Of a DNA stretch of 64,000 nucleotides, positions 10,157-19,943 are shown piece after piece. The notes below the pieces were generated by a model, which saw only the letters and a list, made by a program, of their open reading frames with translations, was not told the DNA's origin and made no database searches. Position 1 is the first letter of the stretch; each line of letters opens with the position of its first letter. Origin of the DNA: Bacteroidota bacterium (GTDB taxonomy: Bacteria > Bacteroidota > Ignavibacteria > Ignavibacteriales > Melioribacteraceae); NCBI GenBank assembly GCA_018818165.1, contig JAHISP010000084.1, positions 310,001-374,000 of the forward strand, given 5' to 3'. Position numbers and translations under genes: made by a program.

Positions 10157-12538
10157 TTACTTATTTCTCCCAATCAATAAGCCTTTACCTTTATCTAGAT
10201 AATTATTTTTTGTTGAGTCAAGTTTAAATTGCTCAACTATTTTACTTAAGTTTTCAGTTAATCTGTTTAAGTCTTCAGAAGCAGAAGCTATTTGTTGAAC
10301 TCCAACCGCCGATTCATTTGCCACATTATTTATTGATTCAATATTTGTAGACACTTGTTCGGCGGTGGCTGATTGTTCTTCGCTTGCTGCTGCAACTTGA
10401 TTTATTTGCATTGTAACATTTTCGATGCTTTCCAAAATTTGTGATAAAACTTCACCAACTTCTGTGTTTAATCGTAATCCGTTGCTTACTGCTTCTTGTG
10501 CTTCTTTTGTTGAGTTATTTGCGTCTTTTGCTTCCAATTGAATTGCTTTAATTGTCTCAGCAATTTCTTTAGTTGCTTTTGTTGTATTCTCTGCTAGTTT
10601 TCTAACTTCGTCAGCTACAACAGCAAAACCTCGTCCATGTTCACCTGCACGTGCTGCTTCTATTGCTGCGTTAAGTGCTAATAAATTTGTCTGATCTGCA
10701 ATATCATCTATTACTTGTGCTATTGCTCCAATTTGTTCTGTTTTAGTTGCCAACGAAGTTATTTTCTTTCCAACATCGGCTGTGGAATTTACAATATTCT
10801 CCATTCCTTTTTGTGAAGCTGCTAATTTTGCATTTCCTTCATTTGCTTTTTCACTTGCTTCACGTGATGCTTCAGCCGCTGATGTTGCATTACTTGCTGT
10901 TTCAACTACTGTGCGTGACATTTCTTCCATCGCCGCCGCAACTTCTGCAGTTTGCGCACTTTGTTCTTGTGCACCCGCTGCCATTTCTTCGGCACTTGAT
11001 GATATTTGTGTGCTTGCACTTGCTGTGGCAGCAACCGCTTCGCTAACTTGGTAAATCATATTTTTAATATTTGTTACGGTTAAATTAAAGCCATTAAATA
11101 GTTTTGCAATATCGTCATCTTCTTTTTCTGATTTAACTTGTGCAGTTAAATCACCCGATGAGAATTTTTCCATTTCAGCTAAAATTACTTGGGTACTTTT
11201 TGCTAAGTAATTTTCTCTATTTTTCATTTCTGAAACATCGGCTACATATTCTAATGCCCCAATAATTTTGCTGTTTTTATCTTTTACCGGTGCTCCTGTG
11301 TACATAATAGAAAGATCACTTCCATTTGGGTGTGCTTTAGTCTCTTCTGTTACAATTTTATCATTTTTCATGGCTTGAGCCAGTGCACATTTCTCTGTTC
11401 CACAGTGGTCTGTTTTAAATTGATTATAGCATTTTTTTCCAATTAAGGATTTTTGCTCAGAGCCTACAACTTTTGCCCCAGCAGGATTCATATATTCAAT
11501 ATTAAATTCTTTATCAATAATCATTATCGGAGTTGGAATTGTTTCAAGGTAACCAATTTGAACGCTAATTTTTTCAATCATTAAGTCAAAAGCTTTAGCA
11601 AGAGTTCCAAATTCATCTTTTGATTGGATATTTGCTTCAACTGAATAATCGCCTTCAGATACTTTATTTGCAACATTTGTAAGTTGCTTTAACGAATTAG
11701 AAATAGTTTTGGAAATGTAATAAGCATAAAGGATTCCTAGTGTTAGTGAAATGAGCAAAACAATTAACTTCATTTTAGATGCAGTTTCTGCAGCCGCTTC
11801 TCTATCATACATCATTGAGGTAATTAATGGCTCAATTTTTCGAACATCCTCTCGTAATATTTCAATGTTTGCACTTATATCATTAACCGCTTTTGCAGCA
11901 ATTAAAAAATTCTTTTGATAATAATCAACCCTTGATTTCATTTTCAATTTAACCGCTTCAGTATATGGTGAACTTCCAATATTTGAGTAAAATTCAGTTA
12001 TTGAATTATTAAATTGTGTAATGTGCTTTTCATTTTTTCGCAAAAAGAAATCTTTTTCATGCCGTCTTAAAGTTAGAAGATCTGCAAGTAATGTTTTATT
12101 CTCAGTTTCAACTATTTGGGATTCTAATTCATGAATGCTTATGCGAAGTTTTCCTTCTGCGCCAGAATTTTCATCAAGACCTCTTTCTTTCATGAGATAA
12201 ACAATTTTGTGAAACGCTTCTTTATAGGCTTCTACATATTTAACAATTGAGCCTGCAATTTCTTCATCTTTATATGGTTCAATTAAAGAATCCAGATTAG
12301 CTAATGCTAAATCCACTTTATCAATATAAATAAGATCTTTGCGCTCAAAAAAATCTTTTTCACTTCTTCTTGCTTCAAGCATTGATATATCAATATTACT
12401 GACATCGTCATTTTCCACCATTGAGTTTATTTCTTTTTCTTGGAATATTGTAAATACACCAATTAATAAAAAGATTACACCAATAAGGGAAAAGATTTTA
12501 CCTTTTACCGATAAATTTTCAACAAATTCTAATTTCAT
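10157..12538 (-). CDS. Methyl-accepting chemotaxis protein with HBM-like sensor and PAS domain
   Basis: A 793-residue chemoreceptor. Helix 1 is at ~13-30. The periplasmic part (~40-255) is all-helical and carries two similar motifs, [13 protein letters not shown] and [13 protein letters not shown], the hallmark of helical bimodular (HBM) sensors such as McpS. Helix 2 is at ~258-278, HAMP at ~280-330, a cytoplasmic PAS domain at ~333-440 and the signalling domain at ~500-780 ([24 protein letters not shown]). The PAS domain has three closely spaced cysteines (C370, C379, C384). A good AAGGAG ribosome site precedes the ATG. The signalling half is a close paralogue of the neighbouring receptor, so the pair probably arose by duplication with exchange of sensors. 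Confidence 0.94.
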   Translation of the reverse strand: MKLEFVENLSVKGKIFSLIGVIFLLIGVFTIFQEKEINSMVENDDVSNIDISMLEARRSEKDFFERKDLIYIDKVDLALANLDSLIEPYKDEEIAGSIVKYVEAYKEAFHKIVYLMKERGLDENSGAEGKLRISIHELESQIVETENKTLLADLLTLRRHEKDFFLRKNEKHITQFNNSITEFYSNIGSSPYTEAVKLKMKSRVDYYQKNFLIAAKAVNDISANIEILREDVRKIEPLITSMMYDREAAAETASKMKLIVLLISLTLGILYAYYISKTISNSLKQLTNVANKVSEGDYSVEANIQSKDEFGTLAKAFDLMIEKISVQIGYLETIPTPIMIIDKEFNIEYMNPAGAKVVGSEQKSLIGKKCYNQFKTDHCGTEKCALAQAMKNDKIVTEETKAHPNGSDLSIMYTGAPVKDKNSKIIGALEYVADVSEMKNRENYLAKSTQVILAEMEKFSSGDLTAQVKSEKEDDDIAKLFNGFNLTVTNIKNMIYQVSEAVAATASASTQISSSAEEMAAGAQEQSAQTAEVAAAMEEMSRTVVETASNATSAAEASREASEKANEGNAKLAASQKGMENIVNSTADVGKKITSLATKTEQIGAIAQVIDDIADQTNLLALNAAIEAARAGEHGRGFAVVADEVRKLAENTTKATKEIAETIKAIQLEAKDANNSTKEAQEAVSNGLRLNTEVGEVLSQILESIENVTMQINQVAAASEEQSATAEQVSTNIESINNVANESAVGVQQIASASEDLNRLTENLSKIVEQFKLDSTKNNYLDKGKGLLIGRNK

Positions 12539-12567
12539 TTCACAGACTCCTTTTTACTTTTTTGTAT

Positions 12568-13224
12568 TTAAAATTCAATTTCCGTTAGTAATTGCAAAAA
12601 TGCAGATAGCCCGTGCGATGATTCATGAGATTCTGCCAAAATAAATTTTTCGGTTGAAAGATAGAAACCATAATTATCATTTCTCAAAAAATGATTTCCT
12701 TCATCTTCAATTTTTAATAAATCCTCAAATTTGGAAGTTTATATTAAGCGCATACCAAACCCCCTCGTCCAACTTCAACTCCACAAACTACCTTTTTTGT
12801 TGTATTTGCTTCAACAACCGTTTTACGAAAAGAGGATAAGTCATCACCATATTTTGAAACTTTATGCAGTCTTAAAAAGGAAATTGCTGGTGGGGCATAA
12901 AATTGAAATTGTTGAATATTAAAATCACCTTTCAATTTGCTATCAAAAAGCGGAAGCAGGTGTTCCTGTAAACCAAGCCTATCTTGCCACGCAAATAGTT
13001 GAAGTGTTTCTTTATCATTTAATAACAATTCTGCTGCCATTGTAAGGTTTTCCTTATCAATATCAACTAATGATTTAAGGTCTTATGAAACTTCACTATT
13101 CAATTTATTACTAGATTTTTTACAAATCTGATTTAGCTCAAAATAGCTAATTGCACTTCTGACCAAAACCAAAATAAATAATCCACTACTATCATAAAAG
13201 TATAAAAAACTTCAAAGATTTCAT
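12568..13224 (-). pseudogene. Decayed chemoreceptor/sensor gene (double-Cache-like N-terminus)
   Basis: Read on the minus strand from a possible ATG at 13224, the frames give MKSLKFFILL, then after a frame change GLFILVLVRSAISYFELNQI (a membrane helix). Next come KLNSEVS, an in-frame TAA, and DLKSLVDIDKENLTMAAELLLNDKE continuing into FYAPPAISFLRLHKVSKYGDD and GVEVGRGGL. That stretch strongly resembles the periplasmic double-Cache sensors of chemoreceptors and kinases. The frame then stops at 12744. Another frame carries FEDLLKIEDEGNHF and LRNDNYGFYLSTEKFI to a stop at 12568. At least two frameshifts, one nonsense codon and an apparent small deletion are visible, and no signalling domain remains. 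It lies 29 bp before the intact receptor gene. Confidence 0.75.
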
Positions 13225-13574
13225 AATCCTATGCATGATAATCTTTTTTTGTTGACATATAATCATTATCGAAAGTAGTTTAATAATTTAAACAGTAGTT
13301 TCTTAGTAAGCCATAATTATTTCGGTTCTCTTTTTTTAGCTAATATTAAAACAAAAATATCCTATATTTTAGAAATGATAAAAGAGAATTTTTCAATCAA
13401 AAATATAGTCTAGTTTTTTGAGATTTTTGTCTCATTTTTTATTGGCAAGTTCCGAAATTGGAATAAAAAATCTGGGTACATTTGAACGTTGGAGATTATT
13501 AAATAGTTAACAAATATCCCGTTATTTCGTGATAAGTAAATATTTAACTGGAGATATAATTTTTATTAAAAGGT
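13225..13574. other. Intergenic region without recognised gene
   Basis: About 350 bp of AT-rich DNA. I see no credible reading frame. A TTGACA hexamer at 13252 and a weak TGAGA/TCTCA hairpin followed by six T (13419-13440) are the only regulatory-looking items, and neither is well placed for a known gene start. Confidence 0.4.
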
Positions 13575-13580
13575 ATGAAA

Positions 13581-13985
13581 ATGAAAAACAGACTAATTAC
13601 ATTACTTTTTTCAATAATAATATTATTCGGTTGTGAAGATAATTCCACAAATAATAGAATTGAAAATTTAAATGGTGTTTGGGAAAATACAGATGAAAAT
13701 GCAAAAAAGTCAAGCAATGGCAAATGGATTCCAAACAATTTACATATTGCTAATACAGAGCAAGAAAATATTATTCGTGTTCGCATTTTGGATCCTATTG
13801 CTTGTACAGATTCCTATCCAGAAATGAAAAATTCAAAAATTGAATTTTCGCAGTACGGTTTGAATTTAAGTGTTTTATTTACATCGGATATTACTGCAAA
13901 ATTTACAATAGAAAATAAGGATTCATTAATATCATACACTTTATACAAAACAGATAAAGAAACATATTTTGGTCCTTGCGATTAA
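13581..13985 (+). CDS. Small lipoprotein of unknown function
   Basis: About 134 residues. The N-terminus MKNRLITLLFSIIILFGCEDN is a lipoprotein signal with lipobox LFGC, so the mature protein should be anchored through C18. AAAAGG lies 6 bp before the ATG at 13581; an ATG at 13575 would add two residues. The mature part is polar and predicted beta-rich (NLNGVWENTDENAKKSSNGKW). The LNGVWENTD start recalls small lipocalin-like lipoproteins, but this is only a resemblance. I do not recognise the family. The same frame stays open for 49 codons after the stop (see next entry). It follows 350 bp without genes. Confidence 0.65.
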   Translation: MKNRLITLLFSIIILFGCEDNSTNNRIENLNGVWENTDENAKKSSNGKWIPNNLHIANTEQENIIRVRILDPIACTDSYPEMKNSKIEFSQYGLNLSVLFTSDITAKFTIENKDSLISYTLYKTDKETYFGPCD

Positions 13986-14135
13986 AATGAAGTGATAGAA
14001 TACGTGAATTCTGCAATTTATTTGTGGGCTAAAAACAAAAAAGCGTTTATATGGCTTGTAAATACACATAAAAAATATGCTGAAAAATTGGATGCTATTA
14101 TTGAAGAAAGAGAAGTTGAAATAAAAAATAGATAA
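13986..14135 (+). other. In-frame open stretch after the lipoprotein stop; possible small ORF
   Basis: Directly after the TAA at 13983 the same frame is open for 49 codons to a TAA at 14133. A possible GTG start is at 13992. The product (EYVNSAIYLWAKNKKAFIWL, then a charged helix ending EEREVEIKNR) has the hydrophobic-then-charged pattern of real protein. It could be a short separate gene, the severed end of a longer ancestral protein, or chance. No ribosome site stands out. Confidence 0.3.
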
Positions 14136-14179
14136 TTTTTCGTTTTTACCCTTTATTCAGAAAGTATAGAAATACGAAA

Positions 14180-14212
14180 AAACGTCCACGGTTTTAGAAA
14201 CCTTGGACGTTT
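14180..14212. terminator. Intrinsic terminator
   Basis: A 15-bp stem with one mismatch (AAACGTCCACGGTTT / AAACCTTGGACGTTT) and loop TAG. It is rich in A before and T after, and lies between the lipoprotein region and the convergent feoB gene. Confidence 0.8.
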
Positions 14213-14258
14213 ATAATTTTGTTCAGAATGAATTTAAAATCATATATGTTCTATTCTT

Positions 14259-16403
14259 TTACAACAAAAAATACTTGCTAATATTATAAGTAAGATATGA
14301 CATAATCCAAGCGACAGTCATGGTGTAACTGGCATAGAAAGCAGTCCATTTCCATTCGCCAGCTTCTTTGTGAAATACAATTGTAGCGGCAGCACATGGA
14401 ATATAAAGCAGAACAAAGACCATTAAAGATAAAGCAACAGCTTGATTATAGTCTGGATTTGCCAGCAATCTTTCTCTTAACTCATGCGAATTTTCATCAA
14501 CATCACCAAGAGAATAAAGAGTTCCCATTGTGGAAACTACAATTTCTTTAGCCGCAATTCCGGAAATGAGAGCAATTCCTAGTTTCCAATCAAAACCCAA
14601 TGGAGCAACAACTGGTTCTAGTAATTTTCCAAGGCGACCAGCAAAAGAATATTCAAGCTGTTTTGTACCTTCTTGAAAGTTTAGCTTCTGAAATATTTCT
14701 TTTTTTTCATTTTCATCGTACTTGGATGAATTAGTTACGTCCTGTTTTATTTGCGAATATTCAACTGTTATTTCCTCGCTTTTAGGATAATTGCTCGCGA
14801 CCCAAATTAATATTGAAGCAGTAAGAATAATAGTACCAGCTTTACGCAAATAAAGTGAAGCTTTTTGCCACATTTGCATAATTAATACTTTAAATGACGG
14901 CATTCTATAAGGTGGTAGTTCCATTACAAAAGGTTCAGATTCACCTTTAAAAACTGCAGTTTTAAGTAAACGTGCTGTAATTAAAGCAATTAAAATACCA
15001 AGCATATAAATTCCAAAAAGAGCATTTCCAGCCTGTGATGCTCCAAAGAAAGTGCCAGCAATTAAAATATATACAGGAAATTTTGCACTGCAGCTCATAA
15101 ACGGAATTATAAGAAGAGTTGTAATTCTATCACTTTTATTTCGTAAAGTTCTAGTTGCCATAAATGCAGGAACAGAGCAACCAAATCCAGTAATCATTGG
15201 AATAAATGATTTTCCATGCAGACCAACTTTGTGCATTACTTTATCAATTACAAAAGCTGCGCGTGCCATGTAACCAGTTCCTTCCAAAAAGGATAAAGAA
15301 AAAAAGAGAATCATAATATTTGGAAGGAAAACAAGAACGCCCCCAACTCCAGCAATTATACCATCAACCACAATTGAGCGAGCCGTTGGTTCTTTAATTA
15401 CCATTGAGGCAGCTGAACCAAACCATGAAAAAAATGTGTCAATCCAATTCATGGGTGCTTCGCCAAGAGTAAATGTTAGCTGAAAAATTCCCCACATGAA
15501 AAATATAAATAAAGGAAGTCCAGTAATTCTATTTATCAAAATTGAATCAATAACTTCGGAAGTGTTCATTTTCTTTTTTTGCGGGTATTTTACAGTTTCC
15601 TTAATTGCACCACGAATTAAAGCATGGCGTTCTTCTTTAAGCATCAATTCTGGGTCGCTATCAAATTTTTGATCAATTTCTTTAATTGCCGCGGCAAGAA
15701 TATTGTTAACTTTTATCCAAACAGGATATTCCTTAACAATTTTATAAACATCTTTGTCGTTTACAAGTAATTTAATTGCAAGCCAGCGAGGATAATATTT
15801 TTGCGAAAGTTCTTCATCTTTTGAAATAACAGAAATAATTTTTTCAATATATTCCTCCATTAAAGCAGAGAATGTAAGCTTATTTTTCTTGATGGAAATT
15901 TTATCAGTAAATAAATCGACAATATGATTTAATAGGTCGTTAATACCAAGACCAGTAACAGCTGAGGTTGGAATTAAATGTGTTCCTAGAAGCTTTTCCA
16001 ATTGTTCAAGATCAATTATCGTTTCTTGTTTTTCTAACTCATCATACATATTTAATGCTACAAGTAAATTGGCTTGCACATCAATTAATTGAGTTGTTAA
16101 ATATAAATTTCGTTCAAGGTTGGTTGAATCAACAACATTAACAACAACATCTGGTTTGCCAGTTAAAATATATTGGCGCGTAATTACTTCTTCGGGCGAA
16201 TAGGTTGTTAAACTGTATGTGCCTGGCAAATCTATAATCTTTATTTCGTAACCATTGTGGCTAACAGTTCCTTCATATTTTTCTACCGTAACACCAGAAA
16301 AATTGCCAACTCTCTGATTTCCACCAACTAATTTATTAAAAAGCGAGGTTTTGCCACTATTTGGATTTCCAACTAAGGCTACAGATATTTCTTTTCTTTC
16401 CAT
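14259..16403 (-). CDS. feoB: Ferrous iron transporter FeoB
   Basis: A 714-residue inner-membrane ferrous iron transporter. The N-terminal G domain has G1 GNPNSGKTS (12-20), G3 DLPG (58-61) and G4 NMYD (118-121). A helical spacer (~170-280) follows, then a membrane domain with gate-type repeats. The conserved MITGFGCSVPAFMATRTL segment and the C-terminal AAKEIVVSTMGTLY and YIPCAAATIVFHKEAGEWKW are typical of FeoB. Length fits the family. It follows feoA on the same strand across an 89-bp spacer, so they form the usual feoAB order. Iron control (for example by Fur) is likely for the family, but I did not find a clear operator. Confidence 0.97.
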   Translation of the reverse strand: MERKEISVALVGNPNSGKTSLFNKLVGGNQRVGNFSGVTVEKYEGTVSHNGYEIKIIDLPGTYSLTTYSPEEVITRQYILTGKPDVVVNVVDSTNLERNLYLTTQLIDVQANLLVALNMYDELEKQETIIDLEQLEKLLGTHLIPTSAVTGLGINDLLNHIVDLFTDKISIKKNKLTFSALMEEYIEKIISVISKDEELSQKYYPRWLAIKLLVNDKDVYKIVKEYPVWIKVNNILAAAIKEIDQKFDSDPELMLKEERHALIRGAIKETVKYPQKKKMNTSEVIDSILINRITGLPLFIFFMWGIFQLTFTLGEAPMNWIDTFFSWFGSAASMVIKEPTARSIVVDGIIAGVGGVLVFLPNIMILFFSLSFLEGTGYMARAAFVIDKVMHKVGLHGKSFIPMITGFGCSVPAFMATRTLRNKSDRITTLLIIPFMSCSAKFPVYILIAGTFFGASQAGNALFGIYMLGILIALITARLLKTAVFKGESEPFVMELPPYRMPSFKVLIMQMWQKASLYLRKAGTIILTASILIWVASNYPKSEEITVEYSQIKQDVTNSSKYDENEKKEIFQKLNFQEGTKQLEYSFAGRLGKLLEPVVAPLGFDWKLGIALISGIAAKEIVVSTMGTLYSLGDVDENSHELRERLLANPDYNQAVALSLMVFVLLYIPCAAATIVFHKEAGEWKWTAFYASYTMTVAWIMSYLTYNISKYFLL

Positions 16404-16492
16404 AAATAATTTATATTAGAAATTAGAGATATAAAATCTGGGAATATGAACACGAGTCTCTAATCATGTGTCTCAAGTCTTATTTCTTACAT

Positions 16493-17014
16493 CTAACCTC
16501 TAAACATTCCCCAACGTTTTTTATTAGTTTGATGGTGTTTGTCAATCTCAACAATTTTTACGACAATTCCTCTGGCTTCTTCTAAGCGGAGCGAAAGATT
16601 AAATCCATTTATTAAAATTTCAACTGGGTCGCCAAGTGGTGCTACGCGTAGTACTTTTAATTTAACACCTTTTACCAATCCCATGTCCAAAAGTCTAAAA
16701 CGAACATCACCTTTTGCTCCCATTTTTGTTACTTCAACAACATCAGATACCTTAACTTGGTCCAAAGTTAAAATTGGCTCTTCATTGCATTCAATTAATA
16801 TTTTGGAAGCAAGCTCGCGACCTAGTTTAATTTCAGAATTGTTGTGTTCAATAACTATTCTTCCGCGTCCATTTTCTTTGGATTTAAAAAGAATTTCATC
16901 ACCAATTTTTAAGCCTAATGATGCAATGTTGCTGTTTGCACCAATACCGCCAATAATTTCAGAAATTTTAGCAGTGTAATTTGGCGCGCAATATGTTAAT
17001 CTTGTTAAATTCAC
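16493..17014 (-). CDS. feoA: FeoA protein with two FeoA domains
   Basis: A 173-residue cytoplasmic protein, about twice the length of a classic FeoA. Residues ~1-75 form a first SH3-like FeoA unit (AKISEIIGGIGANSNIASLG, then IGDEILFK). Residues ~85-160 form a second (VSDVVEVTKMGAKGDVRFRL, LLDMGLVKGVKLKVLRVAPLG). The tail HHQTNKKRWGMFRG is basic. FeoA partners the FeoB transporter. The spacer to feoB (16404-16492) holds only degenerate AT-rich sequence. The fused double form may do what two separate FeoA proteins do in other organisms. Confidence 0.9.
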   Translation of the reverse strand: MNLTRLTYCAPNYTAKISEIIGGIGANSNIASLGLKIGDEILFKSKENGRGRIVIEHNNSEIKLGRELASKILIECNEEPILTLDQVKVSDVVEVTKMGAKGDVRFRLLDMGLVKGVKLKVLRVAPLGDPVEILINGFNLSLRLEEARGIVVKIVEIDKHHQTNKKRWGMFRG

Positions 17015-17242
17015 TATTTAAACTTAATCTAAATAAGGAATAAAAGCAATTTTAACAAAACATATTTGTAGAAAGTTATAACAAAGAGAGTTTTTTAGTA
17101 CTTGTAACTCAATAAAAATCATTATATTTTAGTAAATATGCAAGGAAGTCTTTAATAATTCTACTATAAAGCGGTATTTCAAAATACTAGGCTTGAAATT
17201 ATTTTGGGCTATTATTAAATAAATTATTCCCCAATTAGGATT

Positions 17243-19543
17243 ATGATATATAAGTTTTTTTCAATATTTAAAAGTATTACACTTATTTTTATAGTAAGTT
17301 TTATTACAGTATGTAATTATGCGCAAACCACAACCGAGCATGAAAATCTTTTCAAAAATATAAGCGGAAATGAAAGAATTGATTCACTAAATAAATATGC
17401 TTCCAATTTAACAAGAAGCAAACCAGAATTAAGAAAATCAATTGGCAAAGAATCTTTTGAATTAGCTAAAAAGGCAAATTATAATCTGGGGCAAATTCAA
17501 TCACTTTTTAATATCGGTGCTGGTTTTTTCCATGCACTAGAGCGTGATTCTGCATTATTTTATTACAAAAAATCGTATAACCTTTCCAAAGCAAGCAAAA
17601 ACGAAATCTGGATTATGAATCTTTCAATGAATCTTGGTCAAACGTATTCAGATAAATATCAGTTTGATTCAGCCACTGCATATTATAATATTTCACTAGA
17701 AAATGCAAACAAAGTTAAAGATACCTCCGCAGTTGGTTTTGTATATAACTCTATTGGCGTAACATTATGGAAAAAAGGGGAATTTGATAAAGCAATTGAG
17801 TTTTATAAAAAAAGCTTAAATGTTCTTATAAAACTAGCAAATGATAGGCGGATTGCCATTTCGTTAAATAATATTGGAGCAGCTTATTATCAATTAGGTA
17901 ATTATAATATTGCTCTTGAATATTTTATTGAGTCATCAAAATATAGGAAAAAGTATTCCAGTTTAAACTCGCCAGTATTATTAAATAGCATTGGATTAAT
18001 TTATCTTGAATTACAAGATACCGCTCTTGCGTTTAATTACTTTACCGAAGCTTTAAGCAATGCTAAAACGTTAAATTCAATTCTTGGACAAGGATACTCG
18101 TACTTAAATTTTGGGGACTATTACTTCCGTCAAAAAAAATATAGTCTAGCACTTGAGTATTTATCAAGAGCTAAACCGTTTTACGCAGAATTAAAAGATC
18201 AAAATGGAATAGCCAAAATTCTGAATAGGATTGGGCTTGTATATCTTGAAACAAATCAGATTCAATTAGCTGAAAAAAGTTTTTTAGCCGCTTATAAGAA
18301 AAGCAAAATTAATGAATTGAAACAATCAGAGATCGAATCATTCATAAATTATATAAGGATTCAGATTCAAAGGGGTGAATATGATTTGGCTAAGGTAAAT
18401 CTTGAAAACACATATATAAAGGCTGAAAAACAGAATCTTAGTGATAGTAAACTTCAAATATTAAGTCTTCATTCAACACTATATGAAAAGATAAGTAATT
18501 ATAAAAAAGCATTTTATTACCGTAATTTATATGAAAAATTAAAAGAAAGTTTATTTAATGAAAAGAGTCTGAGAATAATTACTGATTTGAAGGAAAAATA
18601 TGAAGCTGATAAAAAAGAGAAAGAAAATATTTCACTTCAATATCAAAATAATATTCAGAAACTCGAAATAGAAAATCAAGCAAGGGAAAAATTATACATT
18701 ATTGTTGTATCTATATTTTCCTTTTTCGTAATTGGGTATTTGATTTATTTAAATACTTTAAGAAAACGACGAAATGTTGGATTGTTATTGGCAAAGAAAG
18801 AAGTTGAAATAATCAATAAAAAATTAAATGAAACAAACAAACAGCTACAGAACTTGAATTCCACAAAAGATAAATTCTTTTCTTTAATTTCACATGATTT
18901 AAAAAATCCTTTTGGCACTCTTTTGGGCGCTACTCAAATTCTTAAAAATGAAGACGGAGATTTAACCGAAGAAGATAAAAAGGAATTGATTGATATAATT
19001 GCAAGTGATTCTGAGAGATTATACGCATTATTAGAAAATTTATTGTTTTGGGCAAACTCACAAACTGGAAAATTGAAAGCAAAAAAAAGCGAAATAGAAC
19101 TTTATCCAATAATTAATGATATCTCTAATTTACTTAAATCCAATGCGGAGAATAAGGAAATAAAGATTATGTTAAATATTCCAGAAAATTTAATGATAAA
19201 TTTTGATGAATTTATGTTTAGCACAATTATTCGTAATTTAATTATAAACGCAATTAAATTTTCATTTCGCAAAGGAAAAATTACAATTGAAGCCACAGAA
19301 AATGGGAATAAAATTCATCTAAAAATAATGGATGAAGGAATTGGAATAGAAAAAGAAAATTTGCATAAATTATTTGATGAAGGCTCTGCATTTAAACAAA
19401 ATGGCACCGAAAAAGAAAAAGGTACGGGTTTGGGCTTAATTTTATGTCGAGATTTTATGAAAGAAAACGACGCCACCATAAATGTTGAAAGCGAGCTAAC
19501 AAAGGGCACTACTTTTGAACTCATCCTTCCAAAAGTTGAATAG
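17243..19543 (+). CDS. Sensor histidine kinase with TPR sensory region
   Basis: A 766-residue membrane kinase. It has a signal peptide/first helix (~10-28), then about eight tetratricopeptide repeats (~60-420; for example FVYNSIGVTLWKKGEFDKAI). A coiled coil and a membrane helix (~486-506) follow. The HisKA domain has H551 in SHDLKNPFGTLLGA. The HATPase domain has N box RNLIINAIKF, G1 DEGIGIEKENL and G2 GTGLGLIL. TPR kinases of this build are common in Bacteroidota relatives and usually sense envelope or protein cues. No response regulator is adjacent, so it is an orphan here. Its start is the first ATG and the ribosome site is weak. Confidence 0.93.
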   Translation: MIYKFFSIFKSITLIFIVSFITVCNYAQTTTEHENLFKNISGNERIDSLNKYASNLTRSKPELRKSIGKESFELAKKANYNLGQIQSLFNIGAGFFHALERDSALFYYKKSYNLSKASKNEIWIMNLSMNLGQTYSDKYQFDSATAYYNISLENANKVKDTSAVGFVYNSIGVTLWKKGEFDKAIEFYKKSLNVLIKLANDRRIAISLNNIGAAYYQLGNYNIALEYFIESSKYRKKYSSLNSPVLLNSIGLIYLELQDTALAFNYFTEALSNAKTLNSILGQGYSYLNFGDYYFRQKKYSLALEYLSRAKPFYAELKDQNGIAKILNRIGLVYLETNQIQLAEKSFLAAYKKSKINELKQSEIESFINYIRIQIQRGEYDLAKVNLENTYIKAEKQNLSDSKLQILSLHSTLYEKISNYKKAFYYRNLYEKLKESLFNEKSLRIITDLKEKYEADKKEKENISLQYQNNIQKLEIENQAREKLYIIVVSIFSFFVIGYLIYLNTLRKRRNVGLLLAKKEVEIINKKLNETNKQLQNLNSTKDKFFSLISHDLKNPFGTLLGATQILKNEDGDLTEEDKKELIDIIASDSERLYALLENLLFWANSQTGKLKAKKSEIELYPIINDISNLLKSNAENKEIKIMLNIPENLMINFDEFMFSTIIRNLIINAIKFSFRKGKITIEATENGNKIHLKIMDEGIGIEKENLHKLFDEGSAFKQNGTEKEKGTGLGLILCRDFMKENDATINVESELTKGTTFELILPKVE

Positions 19544-19560
19544 CTTAATAATTTTTTTGA

Positions 19561-19688
19561 ATCTCACTTTTGTTTCTAAAAATGTCATAATAAATAACAA
19601 ACGTCAAAAGATAAATTTCAAAAAAAATAGCAAAAACTAATAACCAAAACCCAAACTCATTATTATTGAATGAATCATGCATAAAAAA
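19561..19688 (+). repeat. 127-bp dispersed intergenic repeat, copy 1
   Basis: This stretch aligns with the reverse complement of 33825-33951 with about 11 differences and one gap (roughly 91% identity). It covers TTCTAAAAATGTCATAATAA through GAATGAATCATGCATAAAA. It sits in a 400-bp spacer (19544-19943) without genes. The rest of the spacer (19690-19770) has an imperfect inverted echo (TTTGGTTTTTGTGATTTGTC), so the element may be partly palindromic. No open frame of note. Confidence 0.85.
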
Positions 19689-19943
19689 GAAAAAAGTTTG
19701 GATATTAGAAATTGTAATTTGGATATTATTTGGTTTTTGTGATTTGTCATTTTGTCTTTCAAAACGAATTTTACGGTTACTGAGCTGGGAGAAGTATTCG
19801 TAACCAAAACTATGGACTTACTCTTTATAGTGGTTTATTTATTTAAACATTATGCTTAATTATTTGGGTTTTTAAAATTAAACTTTATATTTTTGATTAC
19901 TAGTATTAGTTTTTATTAATATAATAATAACCTGGATTTTAGA

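Noticed and set aside
10747-11054. Long plus-strand open frames across the chemoreceptor signalling domain
   Set aside because: They are antisense to the conserved, alanine-rich receptor core, and their products are low-complexity F/L/H-rich or A/S-rich; the codon pattern is that of the minus-strand gene.
12339-12644. A 101-residue plus-strand frame at the start of the HBM receptor
   Set aside because: It is the reverse of a conserved periplasmic domain and of the pseudogene end; no ribosome site or homology pattern.
14180-14212. Possible iron-responsive operator near feoB
   Set aside because: The palindrome lies downstream of feoB, has a 3-nt loop and T-rich flank, and fits a terminator.
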